Assembly: GCF_005771675.1 (NCBI RefSeq) | Contig: NZ_VAJM01000001.1 | Location: forward strand, 558,001-622,000 | DNA from: Hymenobacter jeollabukensis | Lineage (GTDB): Bacteria; Bacteroidota; Bacteroidia; Cytophagales; Hymenobacteraceae | Reading direction: 5' to 3' | Length of the DNA: 64,000 nucleotides | In this document: positions 35,258 through 44,700 of the stretch, in pieces | Position numbering within the stretch: position 1 is the first letter of the stretch | Layout: the number at the start of each line of letters is the position of its first letter | Translations under genes and position numbers: made by a program | The notes under the pieces: model-generated | The model's input: the letters and a program-made list of their open reading frames with translations, nothing else | What the model was told of the DNA's origin: nothing | Database searches by the model: none

Positions 35258-36091
35258 CTAGCGGGCGGCCGACAGCTCGCGCAGTTGCTGCACCAGGGCG
35301 GCGCAGGCCCGCTCGGGGCGGCCGTGGCGCATGAACGTTTCGCCGATGAGGAAGCCTTCGAAGCCGGCCCGGCGCAGCGTGGCTACGTCCTGAGCCGTGC
35401 GCAGGCCGCTTTCGGCCACCCGGCCCAGCCCGGCGGGCAGGTGCTCCACCAGCTGCAGGCTGCGCTCCAACGACACGCTGAAGTCGCGCAGGTCGCGGTT
35501 GTTCACGCCAACCAGGTCGATGGCGTCGTGGGCCGCGTCGAGCGAGCGGTCCAGCTCTTCTTTATCGTGCACTTCCAGCAGCACTTCCAGGCCCAGCGCC
35601 TGCGCCTGCCGGCCCAGTTCGCGGATTTCCTGGGGCGTGAGTACGCTGGCAATGAGCAGCACCGCGTCGGCGCCGAGGCTGCGGGCTTCGAGCAGCTGGT
35701 AGGCGTCGACCACGAAGTCCTTGCGCAGAATCGGGCACAGGTTGAAGCGCCGGGCCGTGGTCAGGTCCTCGTTTTTGCCGCCGAAAAACTCGGTATCCGT
35801 GAGCACTGACAGCGCCGACGCGCCGGCCTGCATGTAGCCCAGGGTGGTGCGCTCCACCGGCGCAAACTCGTTGATCCAGCCCTTGGAGGGCGAGCGGCGC
35901 TTGAACTCGGCGATGATGCCGCTCAGCTCGGGCCGGCGCAGGTACTGGCGCAGGGAAAGCGTGGGCGCGTCGAGGTACTGGCTGCGCTCCAGCAGCTTTT
36001 CGGGCTGCAGGCCGCGGCGCTCGGCCACTTCCTGCCGCTTGTGGGCCACAATGCGGGCCAGTACGTCGGGGGTGTTCAGAGTAGTTGTCAT
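35258..36091 (-). CDS. trpC: Indole-3-glycerol-phosphate synthase
   Basis: 277 aa with ATG at 36091 (MTTTLNTPDVLARIVAHKRQEV). It closes the indole ring of CdRP. Motifs: IIAEFKRRSPSKG (catalytic Lys), ALSVLTDTEFFGG, ILRKDFVVDAYQ, LEVLLEVHD, VGVNNRDL, VAESGL and GFLIGE. The frame extends 41 codons upstream through a C-rich repeat and is not used. It precedes trpF by 12 bp. Confidence 0.96.
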   Translation of the reverse strand: MTTTLNTPDVLARIVAHKRQEVAERRGLQPEKLLERSQYLDAPTLSLRQYLRRPELSGIIAEFKRRSPSKGWINEFAPVERTTLGYMQAGASALSVLTDTEFFGGKNEDLTTARRFNLCPILRKDFVVDAYQLLEARSLGADAVLLIASVLTPQEIRELGRQAQALGLEVLLEVHDKEELDRSLDAAHDAIDLVGVNNRDLRDFSVSLERSLQLVEHLPAGLGRVAESGLRTAQDVATLRRAGFEGFLIGETFMRHGRPERACAALVQQLRELSAAR

Positions 36092-36100
36092 AAGGGCCTT

Positions 36101-36150
36101 ACCCCCGGCCCCCTTCCCCTGCTTGATGCGCAGCATGGGGAGAGGGGGAG
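36101..36150. repeat. C/G-rich palindromic element (trpD-trpC gap)
   Basis: CCCCCTTCCCCTGCT at 36109-36123 pairs imperfectly with AGCATGGGGAGAGGGGG at 36132-36148. It lies at the trpC end of a 195-bp gap, 10 nt before the trpC ATG in transcription order, so it could affect ribosome access. The remaining gap holds GGGTAAAGCCGCAACC and TTCCGCGGCTGCCGCG, with no ORF. Confidence 0.6.
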
Positions 36151-36286
36151 CCTGATGGCGTGGGAGGTATGTTGGGTTGATGTTTAGGGAAATGCGGCGG
36201 GGGTAAAGCCGCAACCTTGCGTCTCAGCGTTAGATAACCTTCCGCGGCTGCCGCGAGGAAAAGCGCCTATGCTGCTCTACTAGAAC

Positions 36287-37282
36287 TTAATGCGTGTTCA
36301 GCAGGCCGATGAAGGCGCGTCGGGCGCGGCCGGAATCCAGGGAATCGTAGGCGGCTTCGAGGGCGTCGGGCAGCGACATGTGCGGGTTGATGCAGCGGAT
36401 GCCGAGGGCGGCGTTGGCGGCCACCACGTCGCACTGGGCGCGGGTGCCTTTGCCGTCGAGCACGTCGCGGAAGATGCGCGCCGAGGCTTCCACCGACTGC
36501 CCGCCGGCCAACTCTTCAGCCTGGCATACGGGCAGGCCCAGGGCTTCGGCCGTGAGCAGCTGCTCGCCCTCGGCCGAGGTGGCAATTTTGGCCTCGCCGG
36601 TCAAGCTTAGCTCGTCGTAGCCGTCGAGGGCGTGCACCACGGCGTAGCGCGTGCCGGCGTCTTCGAGCAGGTATTGGTAGAGGCGCAGCAGCTCCAGGCT
36701 GTACACACCCAGCAGCTGGGCCGCCGGGCGGGCGGGGTTGATCAGCGGGCCGAGCATGTTGAAGAAGGTACGCACACCCAGGTCGCGGCGCACCGGGGCC
36801 ACGCGGCGCATGGCCGGGTGGTAGGCCGGCGCGTGCAAGAAGCAGATGCCGGCCGCGTCGAGCTGGCGGCGCAGGCGGTCGGGGTCGGCGTCGAAGTCGT
36901 AGCCGAAGTAGGCCAGCACGTTGCTGGAGCCCACCGGCGACGACACGCCGAAGTTGCCGTGCTTGGCCACCTTGTAGCCCGCCCCCGCCACCACGAAGGA
37001 CGCGAGGGTGCTGATGTTGAGCGTGGCCTTGCCGTCGCCGCCGGTACCCACGATGTCGAGCACCTCGTGGGTGCCCAGCAGCGGGTCGCGGCACAGCTCC
37101 AGCAGCGCGTCGCGGAAGCCGGCCAGCTCGGGCACGGTAATCGGGCGCATGCGGTAGACGGCCAGCAGGGCCGCCGCTTCCACGTCCGTGACCTCGCCCT
37201 CCCCCAGCCGCAGCATCAGCGCGTGCGCCTCCGGGCGGCTCAGGGTATGGTGGTCGAATAAGGCAGTGAGCAGTTCTTTCAT
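36287..37282 (-). CDS. trpD: Anthranilate phosphoribosyltransferase
   Basis: 331 aa. Transfers phosphoribosyl from PRPP to anthranilate. The conserved DIVGTGGDGKATLNISTLAS (PRPP/Mg site) at about residues 75-94, KHGNFGVSSPVGSSNVL, and FLHAPAYHPAMRRVAPVRRDLGVRTFFNMLGPLINP (region at about 148-185) are all present. Single-domain enzyme, not fused to TrpG. It lies 83 bp after trpG; the intervening sequence is a palindromic element. Confidence 0.96.
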   Translation of the reverse strand: MKELLTALFDHHTLSRPEAHALMLRLGEGEVTDVEAAALLAVYRMRPITVPELAGFRDALLELCRDPLLGTHEVLDIVGTGGDGKATLNISTLASFVVAGAGYKVAKHGNFGVSSPVGSSNVLAYFGYDFDADPDRLRRQLDAAGICFLHAPAYHPAMRRVAPVRRDLGVRTFFNMLGPLINPARPAAQLLGVYSLELLRLYQYLLEDAGTRYAVVHALDGYDELSLTGEAKIATSAEGEQLLTAEALGLPVCQAEELAGGQSVEASARIFRDVLDGKGTRAQCDVVAANAALGIRCINPHMSLPDALEAAYDSLDSGRARRAFIGLLNTH

Positions 37283-37286
37283 GTCA

Positions 37287-37383
37287 GGTGGTGAAATGGC
37301 GAAGTGGCGAGTTTGATGTTGGAGAAGAGTTACATGCGCAAGCGGCGCCTCAACTCACCATTTCATCATCTCACTATTTCACC
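37287..37383. repeat. TTTCACC/GGTGAAA palindromic element (trpG-trpD)
   Basis: Left part GGTGGTGAAATGGCGAAG at 37287-37304; right part AACTCACCATTTCATCATC at 37352-37370 continuing TCACTATTTCACC to 37383. The halves are imperfect reverse complements. The right half overlaps the last codons of trpG, so the C-terminal residues GEIVR and the stop codon are encoded by the repeat. The same unit occurs in the RNase P RNA at 63190-63270. Confidence 0.7.
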
Positions 37384-37950
37384 TTCGAGCCAGTTTTGCA
37401 GCAGTTGGTGGCCGTGCTCGGTCAACACCGATTCGGGGTGGAACTGCACCCCGCGCACGTCATACGTGCGGTGGCGCAGGGCCATGATTTCGCCGCTGGC
37501 GTCGTGGGCGGTGGCTTCGAGGCTGGCGGGCAGGGAGCCGGGGCGCACGGCCCAGGAGTGGTAGCGGCCCACGTTGAAGTGCGTCGGCAGGCCTTGGAAC
37601 AGCCGCTCGTCGGGCAACGTGACGGTGGCCTGGCTGGCCACGCCGTGGTGCACCTCGGTTAGGTTCACCAACTCGGCGCCGAAGCTTTCGGCAATGCCCT
37701 GGTGGCCCAGGCATACCCCCAGGATGCGCTTGGTGGGGGCGTAGCGCTGAATCAGCGCGGGCATCAGGCCAGCTTCCGAAGGGATGCCCGGGCCGGGCGA
37801 GAGGAGCAGCGCGTCGTAGGCCTCCACCTCATCCAGATCGAGCTGGTCGTTGCGGCGCACCGTCAATGCGGTACCGTGGCCCAGCTCGCGCAGTACCTGC
37901 ACGAGGTTGTAGGTGAAGGAGTCGTAGTTGTCGAAAACGAGGATATTCAT
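37366..37950 (-). CDS. trpG: Anthranilate synthase component II (glutamine amidotransferase)
   Basis: 194 aa. Supplies ammonia from glutamine to TrpE. Class I amidotransferase motifs: ILVFDNYDSFTYNLVQ at the N-terminus, SPGPGIPSEAG, nucleophile Cys in ILGVCLGHQGIAE, and the His-Glu pair in GVQFHPES. The last residues and stop lie in a palindromic repeat (see 37287-37383). Separate from TrpE and TrpD, no fusion. It lies 50 bp after trpE. Confidence 0.96.
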   Translation of the reverse strand: MNILVFDNYDSFTYNLVQVLRELGHGTALTVRRNDQLDLDEVEAYDALLLSPGPGIPSEAGLMPALIQRYAPTKRILGVCLGHQGIAESFGAELVNLTEVHHGVASQATVTLPDERLFQGLPTHFNVGRYHSWAVRPGSLPASLEATAHDASGEIMALRHRTYDVRGVQFHPESVLTEHGHQLLQNWLEGEIVR

Positions 37951-38000
37951 CGGCTCAAGTGGGTTTTCGAGGCGTAATCGGGGCTCAGAGGCAGGGGCAA

Positions 38001-39482
38001 TCAGACGGCTGCGGTGGGAAACGGCGCCCGCTCGCCCAGCTCGGTGGCCACCACTTCTTCGCCGGCGCGGGCGGCCTGCTTGAGCGCCTGCCGCAGCGCG
38101 CCGAGCTTGTGGTGCACCTCGTTGAGCTCGGCTTCCAGGTCGGACTTGGCCACCACGCCCGCGCCGGCCTGGTAGTAGAGCGTGCCGCCCACGCTCACGA
38201 AGGAGCGAATGAAAATGGCGTGGTTGAAGCTGCCGTCGAAGCCCAGGTGGCCGAGGCAGCCGCCGTAGAGCCCCCGAGCCGTGGGCTCCAGCCCGTCGAT
38301 GAGCTGCATGGCCCGCACCTTGGGCGCGCCCGAGAGCGTGCCGGCCGGAAAGGTATCGGCCGCCACCTGCAGCGAGTCGGTGCCCGGGGCCAGCGTGGCC
38401 TGCACGTGGCTGACGAGGTGGATGACGTGCGAGTAGTACTGGATTTCGCGGAAGCGGCGCACCTCCACCCGCTCGGCGTGGCGGGCCAAATCGTTGCGGG
38501 CCAAATCCACCAGCATCACGTGTTCGGCGTTTTCCTTGGGGTCGGCGGCCAGCTTTTCGGCCAGCGCGGCATCCTCGGCGTCGTGGCCGGTGCGGCGGAA
38601 GGTGCCGGCAATGGGGAAGATGCTGGCCTCGCCGTGGGCCACCCGTAGCTGCGGCTCGGGCGAAGAGCCCAGCAGGCGGTAGCTGCCGTAGTCGAAGTAA
38701 AACAGGTAGGGCGAGGGGTTGATGGCCCGCAGCGCGCGGTACACCTGAAACTCGTCGCCACGGAAGCGCTGCTGAAAGCGCCGCGAGAGAACCAGCTGAA
38801 ACACGTCGCCGCGCAGGCAGTGGCGCTGCCCCTGGGCCAGCACCCGCCGGAACTCGTCGTCGGTTTGGTTGGTGGCCTCCTCCCCTTCCAGCGCAAAGCT
38901 GAACGAGGGCCGCACGGGGCTGCGCACCACGCTCAGCAGGCGCTGCAGGGCGGCCTCGTCGGGCTCCTGCCCTTCGGGCGTGTGCTCAAATACGTGCAGC
39001 TCCTGGCGGTAGTGGTTCAGGGCCAGCACGTAGCGATAGAGGCCGTAGCGCGCGTCGGGCAGCTGGTAGGGCGCGGGCTTGCCGGCGTCGAAGGTCACGT
39101 CCTCGCAGTACGGGGCGGCGCCGTAGCCCATGAAACCGAACAGGCCACCGCTGATGAAGGGCTGCCCGCTGTCGGGGGCCGAGAAGCGGCCGGCGAACTG
39201 GCGCAGGCAGTCCAGGGCCTCGTGGCGCGGGTCCTGCAGGGTGCGGCGCTGCTCCCGGCCGCCGGGCAGGCGCTCCAGCAGCTCGGCGCCGCGCAGCTCG
39301 AAGCGGGCCAGCTCGTCGAGGGCGAGGTAGGAAAACGCGTTCTGCTGGGCGTGGTAGTCGGAGCTTTCCAGCAGCAGGCAGCCGGGATACTGGTCGCGCA
39401 GCCGCAAATACAGCCCTACGGGCGTAACGGTGTCGGCGGGCAGGCGCAGGTGGCGGGTGCGCAGGGCAATGGTAGGCGGCAT
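38001..39482 (-). CDS. trpE: Anthranilate synthase component I
   Basis: 493 aa. Converts chorismate to anthranilate with ammonia from TrpG. The feedback-binding LLESSD motif is present (CLLLESSDYHAQQNAFSY, about residues 36-53), indicating Trp inhibition. The chorismate-binding domain shows SPEPQLRVAHG, PIAGTFRRTGHDAEDAALAEKL, HVMLVDLARNDLAR, FPAGTLSGAPKVRAM and GYLGHLGFDGS-like GGCLGHLGFDGS. First structural gene of the operon, preceded by an attenuator and leader peptide. Confidence 0.96.
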   Translation of the reverse strand: MPPTIALRTRHLRLPADTVTPVGLYLRLRDQYPGCLLLESSDYHAQQNAFSYLALDELARFELRGAELLERLPGGREQRRTLQDPRHEALDCLRQFAGRFSAPDSGQPFISGGLFGFMGYGAAPYCEDVTFDAGKPAPYQLPDARYGLYRYVLALNHYRQELHVFEHTPEGQEPDEAALQRLLSVVRSPVRPSFSFALEGEEATNQTDDEFRRVLAQGQRHCLRGDVFQLVLSRRFQQRFRGDEFQVYRALRAINPSPYLFYFDYGSYRLLGSSPEPQLRVAHGEASIFPIAGTFRRTGHDAEDAALAEKLAADPKENAEHVMLVDLARNDLARHAERVEVRRFREIQYYSHVIHLVSHVQATLAPGTDSLQVAADTFPAGTLSGAPKVRAMQLIDGLEPTARGLYGGCLGHLGFDGSFNHAIFIRSFVSVGGTLYYQAGAGVVAKSDLEAELNEVHHKLGALRQALKQAARAGEEVVATELGERAPFPTAAV

Positions 39483-39542
39483 ACTGAGTCGGTAGAGAAA
39501 ACGGGGCGGCAGAAGGCGTAGCGGCAGGCTCCGAAAAGCAAC

Positions 39543-39566
39543 AAGCCCGGCTGGCGGGCCGGGCTT
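39543..39566 (-). terminator. trp attenuator terminator
   Basis: On the minus strand AAGCCCGGC pairs perfectly with GCCGGGCTT around a 6-nt loop, then GTTGCTTTT. It lies 43 nt after the leader-peptide stop and 60 nt before trpE. CCCGGCC in its 5' arm (complement of 39557-39563) can instead pair with GGUCGGG of the leader ORF (complement of 39636-39642, one G-U), the antiterminator. Confidence 0.85.
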
Positions 39567-39609
39567 GCACTGCTAAGCATTCAAGGATAGCAGGGTCAAC
39601 TGCTTCGAT

Positions 39610-39699
39610 TTAGGCTATACACGCAAAGAGCTGGTCCCGACCGGCAAAACGGCTGGACCACCACCAAAGCGGCAGATGCAGGTTCGAAGCGAGTGTCAT
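39610..39699 (-). CDS. trpL: trp operon leader peptide
   Basis: 29 aa, starting MTLASNLHLPL then three consecutive Trp codons (W12-W14), then SSRFAGRDQLFACIA. Three TGG codons in a row are exceptional in a random ORF and mark a trp attenuator leader. TGGTCC at the last Trp codon can pair with GGACCA 17 nt later (1:2 hairpin); GGTCGGG (codons 20-22) can pair with the terminator arm (2:3). Stalling at Trp codons would mask strand 1, favour 2:3 and permit transcription of trpE. Confidence 0.9.
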   Translation of the reverse strand: MTLASNLHLPLWWWSSRFAGRDQLFACIA

Positions 39700-39721
39700 G
39701 GTGAGTGAATGGTTGACGCTG

Positions 39722-39753
39722 CAAAAGTACCGCAGCCGGGCAGCAGGCGCCAA
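39722..39753 (-). promoter_or_regulatory. trp operon promoter
   Basis: On the minus strand the -7 box TACTTTTG (complement of 39722-39729) matches TAnnTTTG. TTGG lies 20 nt upstream (complement of 39750-39753) as a partial -33 element. The leader ATG is 22 nt downstream. The AT-rich tract at 39755-39840 upstream may add UP-type stimulation. Confidence 0.75.
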
Positions 39754-39977
39754 GTCAAAATCAAATTATTTTAAACAATCAGTAAAAATTTTAACAATTC
39801 GCAAAATACCTGTTCAAATTATTGCCTGCTTCTAAAATCACCCGACCAACACCCGCCCATTTTGCGGATATGCTAACGCCAGGCGCTTAAAAAAGTCGTG
39901 CCGGCCACCACCAAAGTTCTTTGGCAGTGCCCGGCACGAAGCAGGCAAACGGCTTTCTGGGCCGCGTCAGCTCTGGG

Positions 39978-41399
39978 CTATTCCTTCACGAAAGGCTGAC
40001 TGAGCGTGGTTTTCTCGCCCTGCAGCCGCGCCACGTAGTGCCCACGGCGCAGGCCAGCCACGTTGACGGCCTCAGCCGCCTGCCGCAGATTACGGCGCAG
40101 CACCACCCGGCCGGCCGAGTCCTGAATTTCCAGCCGGCCGCGCTGCCAGCCGACGGGCAGCTGCACCGTCAGCACGTGCGCCGCCGGGTTCGGAAACAGC
40201 TGGAACGTGGCGCCGCTGGTGGGGCGTACTGCCGTGGTGGTGCCGGGGCGGTACAGCCACTGGTAAGCGGCCGGAAACTCGCGGCGCCAAAACCATTCGG
40301 CGTGCTGCCCGTCGGCCAGCGAGAGGGAATTGAGGTCCGAGGCGGCGTAGCCGGCGCGCTGCAGCGAGTCTCGCACGGCCTGCATCAAGGGCACCATGGT
40401 CTGGCTTTCGGCGGTGCCGGCCACGAAGTAGAAGCGCGTGGGCTGGGCGGCGGTGGCGCGGTGCTGGTGCAGGTAGGCCTTCAGCGGGGCTTCGGCAAAC
40501 CAGAACGCGGGCGAGAAAATGGCCGCCCGCCCGAACACAGCCGGGTACTTCAGGGCCGCGTACAGCGAAATAAGCCCGCCCATGCTGCTGCCGCCGATGC
40601 CGGTGTTCAGGCGGTCGGGCAGGGTGCGGTACTGCTGGTCGATGTAGGGCTTGAGCGTCTGCACCAGAAACTCCACGTACTGGTCGCCCTGCCCGCCGCC
40701 GTACTGCGGGTTGTTCCAGGGCGAATACTCGTTGAGGCGCTGCGCCCCGTCGTTGTCGATGGCCACCACGATGCAGCCGGTGGGGTCCTGCCCGTTTTGC
40801 TGCAGCGCGGCCAGGGCCTCGTCCACGCCCCACTCGCCCGAGAAGCTGGTGCACTGGTCGAACACGTTCTGGCCGTCGTGCATATACAACACGGGGTAGC
40901 GCCGGGTGCCGCTGCTGGCGTAGCCGGTAGGCAGATACACCCATACGCGGCGGGTGCGCCCGAGCTGCGGCATGGCAAACGCGGTGTTGATGACCTGCAC
41001 GTTGGGCTGCAGCGCTGAAGACTGGCAGGGCGCCACGGTGCCCAGGTCCTTCCAACCAAGCACCTGCAGATTCACCGTGGTCGGGGCGCCAGTGGCGGTG
41101 TAGCGGCGGTTGCTGATGTCCTGGTTCTGGGCATCGGATTCCACGGAGGTCCAGCTGCCGCGGGTAAACTTGAACTCCAGCGCGCCGGTGACCGAGGCCG
41201 GCAGCGTGACGGTGTAACTGCCGTCGGGTTGGCGCGCCAGAGCGTGGGTGGCGCTGCTCGGGTTCCAGCTATTGAACGAGCCGGCCAGATACAGCGTGGC
41301 CCCGGCAGGCGTGTTGGCTGGGATGCTGGTCAGTCGAACAATCGTTTGCGCACGGGCACTGCTGGTCAGCAGCAATAGCAAAGCAAAAAAAAGACGCAT
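39978..41399 (-). CDS. T9SS-secreted esterase (EstD/feruloyl-esterase-like alpha/beta hydrolase)
   Basis: 473 aa starting at ATG 41399 with a signal peptide (about 1-18, SSARAQ). An N-terminal carbohydrate-binding/E-set-like module (about 20-110, GATLYLAGSFNSWNPSS) precedes a PF00756 esterase domain (about 120-385): VYLPTGYASSGTRRYPVLYMHDGQN, the nucleophile elbow GGSSMGG, and a His in DGQHAEWFW. A T9SS type A sorting domain closes the protein (FQLFPNPAAHVLTVQLP; LRRGHYVARL). It probably removes acyl groups from plant or other polysaccharides outside the cell. It is divergent from the SusC gene, fitting a glycan-utilisation locus. Confidence 0.9.
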   Translation of the reverse strand: MRLFFALLLLLTSSARAQTIVRLTSIPANTPAGATLYLAGSFNSWNPSSATHALARQPDGSYTVTLPASVTGALEFKFTRGSWTSVESDAQNQDISNRRYTATGAPTTVNLQVLGWKDLGTVAPCQSSALQPNVQVINTAFAMPQLGRTRRVWVYLPTGYASSGTRRYPVLYMHDGQNVFDQCTSFSGEWGVDEALAALQQNGQDPTGCIVVAIDNDGAQRLNEYSPWNNPQYGGGQGDQYVEFLVQTLKPYIDQQYRTLPDRLNTGIGGSSMGGLISLYAALKYPAVFGRAAIFSPAFWFAEAPLKAYLHQHRATAAQPTRFYFVAGTAESQTMVPLMQAVRDSLQRAGYAASDLNSLSLADGQHAEWFWRREFPAAYQWLYRPGTTTAVRPTSGATFQLFPNPAAHVLTVQLPVGWQRGRLEIQDSAGRVVLRRNLRQAAEAVNVAGLRRGHYVARLQGEKTTLSQPFVKE

Positions 41400-41769
41400 A
41401 TAATCGGGGGGTTTACAGCACAAAAGTGGTAGAAACCAGCGAAATTTGCCTACGAAAACCTTTTGGTGATTGAACGCTTACTCACGTCAGTCGCTCAGCC
41501 TCTTGCTTCCTTGGTTCGCATCCTAACTGATAATCAGCCGACTGGCTTTCGGGGCGCCGATAATCCTGGCGTAACCTTGGCCGCCGATGCGGATGCTGCT
41601 TGGGGATACGGTCAATTTTCCTAATTTATCTTGCGCCGTTTTTTAAAGAGCATCATCAGCTTTCGGGCTGATTTCGTAGGTTCCGCAAACGTTGCCGGGA
41701 AGTCATTCCGGCCACCCCAGCCGCCCTCCGCAAACCCTGCCATTTTCCCACAACCCTTTTCATGACAAC
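41400..41769. other. Divergent intergenic region esterase / SusC
   Basis: 370 bp between divergent genes. A possible weak -7 box TAACCTTG at 41573-41580 and TATCTTGC at about 41625 point towards susC, but neither has a good -33 partner. A degenerate hairpin (ATCAGCTTTCGGGCTGAT) lies near 41654-41671. No ORF is convincing. Confidence 0.4.
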
Positions 41770-44700
41770 ATGAAGCAATCCTACCTGTCGAAACTCGGTT
41801 TTCCGCTGTTTTTCATTAGTTGCACGCTGAGTGCGGCCGCTCAGGGCACCGTGGGCGGCCGCGTACTCGATGAAAAGGCGCAGCCGCTGCCGGGCGTAAC
41901 GGTAATCATCGAAGGAACGCAACTCGGCAGCTCCACTAACGCCGAAGGCCAGTTCCTAATTCAGAACGTCCCCGCGGGTCAGCAAACCGTGCTGACCTCG
42001 TTCGTGGGCTACTCCACCCAGCGCCTGCCGGTGAACGTAGCCAACGGCCAGACCACCAACGTGAAGGACATCACGCTGGGTGAAAATACCACCCTGCTGA
42101 ACGAGGCCGTTGTCGTGGGTTACGGCGTGCAGCGCCGCCAGGACGTGACGGGCTCCATTGCCACGGTGACCTCGAAGGACTTTGTGCCGGGCCAGGTAAC
42201 CAACCCGGAGCAGCTGGTGCAGGGTAAAATCGCGGGTGTGAGCATCACGACCGGCGGCGGTGCCCCGGGCTCGGCCAACGCCATCCGCATCCGCGGCAAC
42301 TCCTCGCTGAATGCCAGCAACGACCCGCTGTTCGTTATCGACGGCGTGCCGGTGGACAAAGGCGGCATCAGCGGCGCCAGCAACCCGCTCTCGCTCATCA
42401 ACCCGAACGACATCGAGTCGGTGACGGTGCTGAAAGACGCTTCGGCGCTGGCCATCTACGGCAACCGTGCCTCCAACGGCGTCGTGCTCATCACCACCAA
42501 GCGCGGCCTGCAGGGCGAAAAGCTGACGGTGAACTTCTCCTCGCAGACGTCAGTATCGCGCCGCTTCAACAAGTACGACGTGCTGAGCGCCGACGAACTG
42601 CGCACCCTCGTGCAGGAGCGCGGCTCGGCCGCGCAGAAAGCCAACCTGGGCACGGCCAATACGGACTGGCAGGACGAGATTTTCCGCACGGCCGCAACGT
42701 TCGACAACAACATCAGCCTGACGGGTAGCATTAAGAAGCTCCCCTTCCGCGTGTCGTACGGCAACCTGAACCAGGACGGTATCGTCATCACCAACAGCCT
42801 GAAGCGTAACACCGGCTCCCTGAGCCTGACGCCCGTATTGCTCGACGGCCACCTGCGCGTGGACATCAACGCCAAGGGTACGCAGATCAAGAACCGCTTC
42901 ATCGACGACGGCCAGATCGGCGGTGCCATCAGCTACAACCCCACGGTGCCAGTTCGCTCGTCCGAAGCGCAGTACGTGCCCTACGGCGGCTATTTCCAGT
43001 ACCTGGGCACCAACGGCCTGCCGGCTTCCCAGGCGCCGGGCAACCCCGTGGCGGCTCTGAACAACTCGAACAACATCAGCACGGTGAAGCGCTTCATCGG
43101 CAACGTGCAGCTGGACTACAAGTTCCACTTCCTGCCCGAGCTGCGCGCCAACCTGAACCTGGCCACCGACGTGTCGCGGGGCGAAGGCTCGACGGCTACC
43201 AGCGTGACCGACTTCGGCAATGTGGGCCAAGGCCGCTTCACCCGGTTCAAGCAGGACAAAGACATGCGCCTGCTGGAATTCTACCTGGCCTACAACAAGC
43301 AGCTCGGCGCCGACACCAAGTTTGACGTGCAAGCCGGTTACTCGTACCAGGACTTCGAAAACCAGGGCCCGAACTACCAGATCTTCCGCTTCGACCGCAC
43401 CACCCCGCTCGGCGACCCGCCCTCCCCGAGCGGTTACTACGACCCGTACCGTTTGATTTCCTACTTCGGCCGGGCCAACCTGTCGGTGAAGGACCGCTAC
43501 CTGCTCACGGCTACGCTGCGTAACGACAACACCTCGCGCTTTGGCGAGGGCAACCGCAGCGGCTACTTCCCCGCGCTGGGTTTGGGCTGGCGCTTGAAAG
43601 GCGAAAATTTCCTGACCAACAACCAATCGGTGACCGAGCTGAAGCTGCGCGCTGGCTACGGCATCACGGGTCAGCAGGAAATCGGCGGGCCGTTTGACTA
43701 CCTGCCGCGCTACGTACGGGGGAACAACTCGGTACAGTACCAGCTCGGACTGGATGCCGCCGGCAACCCCATCTTCATTCCGTTCCAGCGCCCGGCCGGC
43801 TACAACGCCGACCTGACCTGGGAAACCACCGCCACGTACAACGCGGGCCTGGACTGGGGTCTGTTCGACAACCGCGTGTCGGGTAGCATTGACGTGTACC
43901 AGCGCAACACCGACAACCTGCTGGCCAACGTGTTCGTGCCGGCCGGTGGCCTGGCCAACAAGCTGAACCGCAACGTAGGCTCGCTGCGCAACCGTGGCGT
44001 GGAAGTGGCCCTGAACGTAGTGCCCGTTCGTACGGAGGACTTCACCTGGGACGTGAACCTGAACGCGGCTTACAACAAGACAGAAATCACCGACCTGGGT
44101 CCGCAGCTGGAAGGCTTCATCGGCTACCAGGTGGAGGGCATCGGCGGCGGCACTGGCAACAACATCCAGATCCAGACTGTCGGCTACCCCAACAACGCCT
44201 TCTACGTGTACCAGCAGGTATACGGCGCCGATGGCCGCCCTGTTGAGGAATTGTATGTGGACCGCAACGGCGACGGCGTCCTGAACGAGGCCGACCTGTA
44301 CCGCTACAAGCAACGCGCGCCGCTGGCAACGTTCGGCTTTACCACCAACTTCACCTACAAGCGCCTGACCCTGAACGCCGTACTGCGCGCCAACGTGGGC
44401 AACTACGTGTACAACCGCATTGCCGCTGACCAAGCCAACCTGATTGGTATTCAGCAGGGCTCGGCGCTCTTCCTAAGCAACGTGCCCACCAGCGTCCGCG
44501 ACACGTACTTCAACGCCAGCCGCCAGCGCCAGATCTATTCCGATTACTACCTGGAAAACGGCTCGTTCCTGCGCGGGGAGAATATCACGCTGGGCTACAA
44601 CGTGGGTAAAATTTTCCGCGAAGGCACGAATCTTCGCCTGACCGCCGCTGTTCAGAACGTGTTCCTCATCACCAAGTACAGCGGTTTGGATCCGGAAATC

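Noticed and set aside
36101-36150. Rho-independent terminator inside the trp operon
   Set aside because: The hairpin is imperfect and has no T-run, and trpC, trpF, trpB and trpA follow without another recognisable promoter.
41573-41632. SusC promoter boxes TAACCTTG and TATCTTGC
   Set aside because: Neither matches TAnnTTTG fully nor has TTTG at 19-20 nt upstream; not strong enough to list as a promoter.
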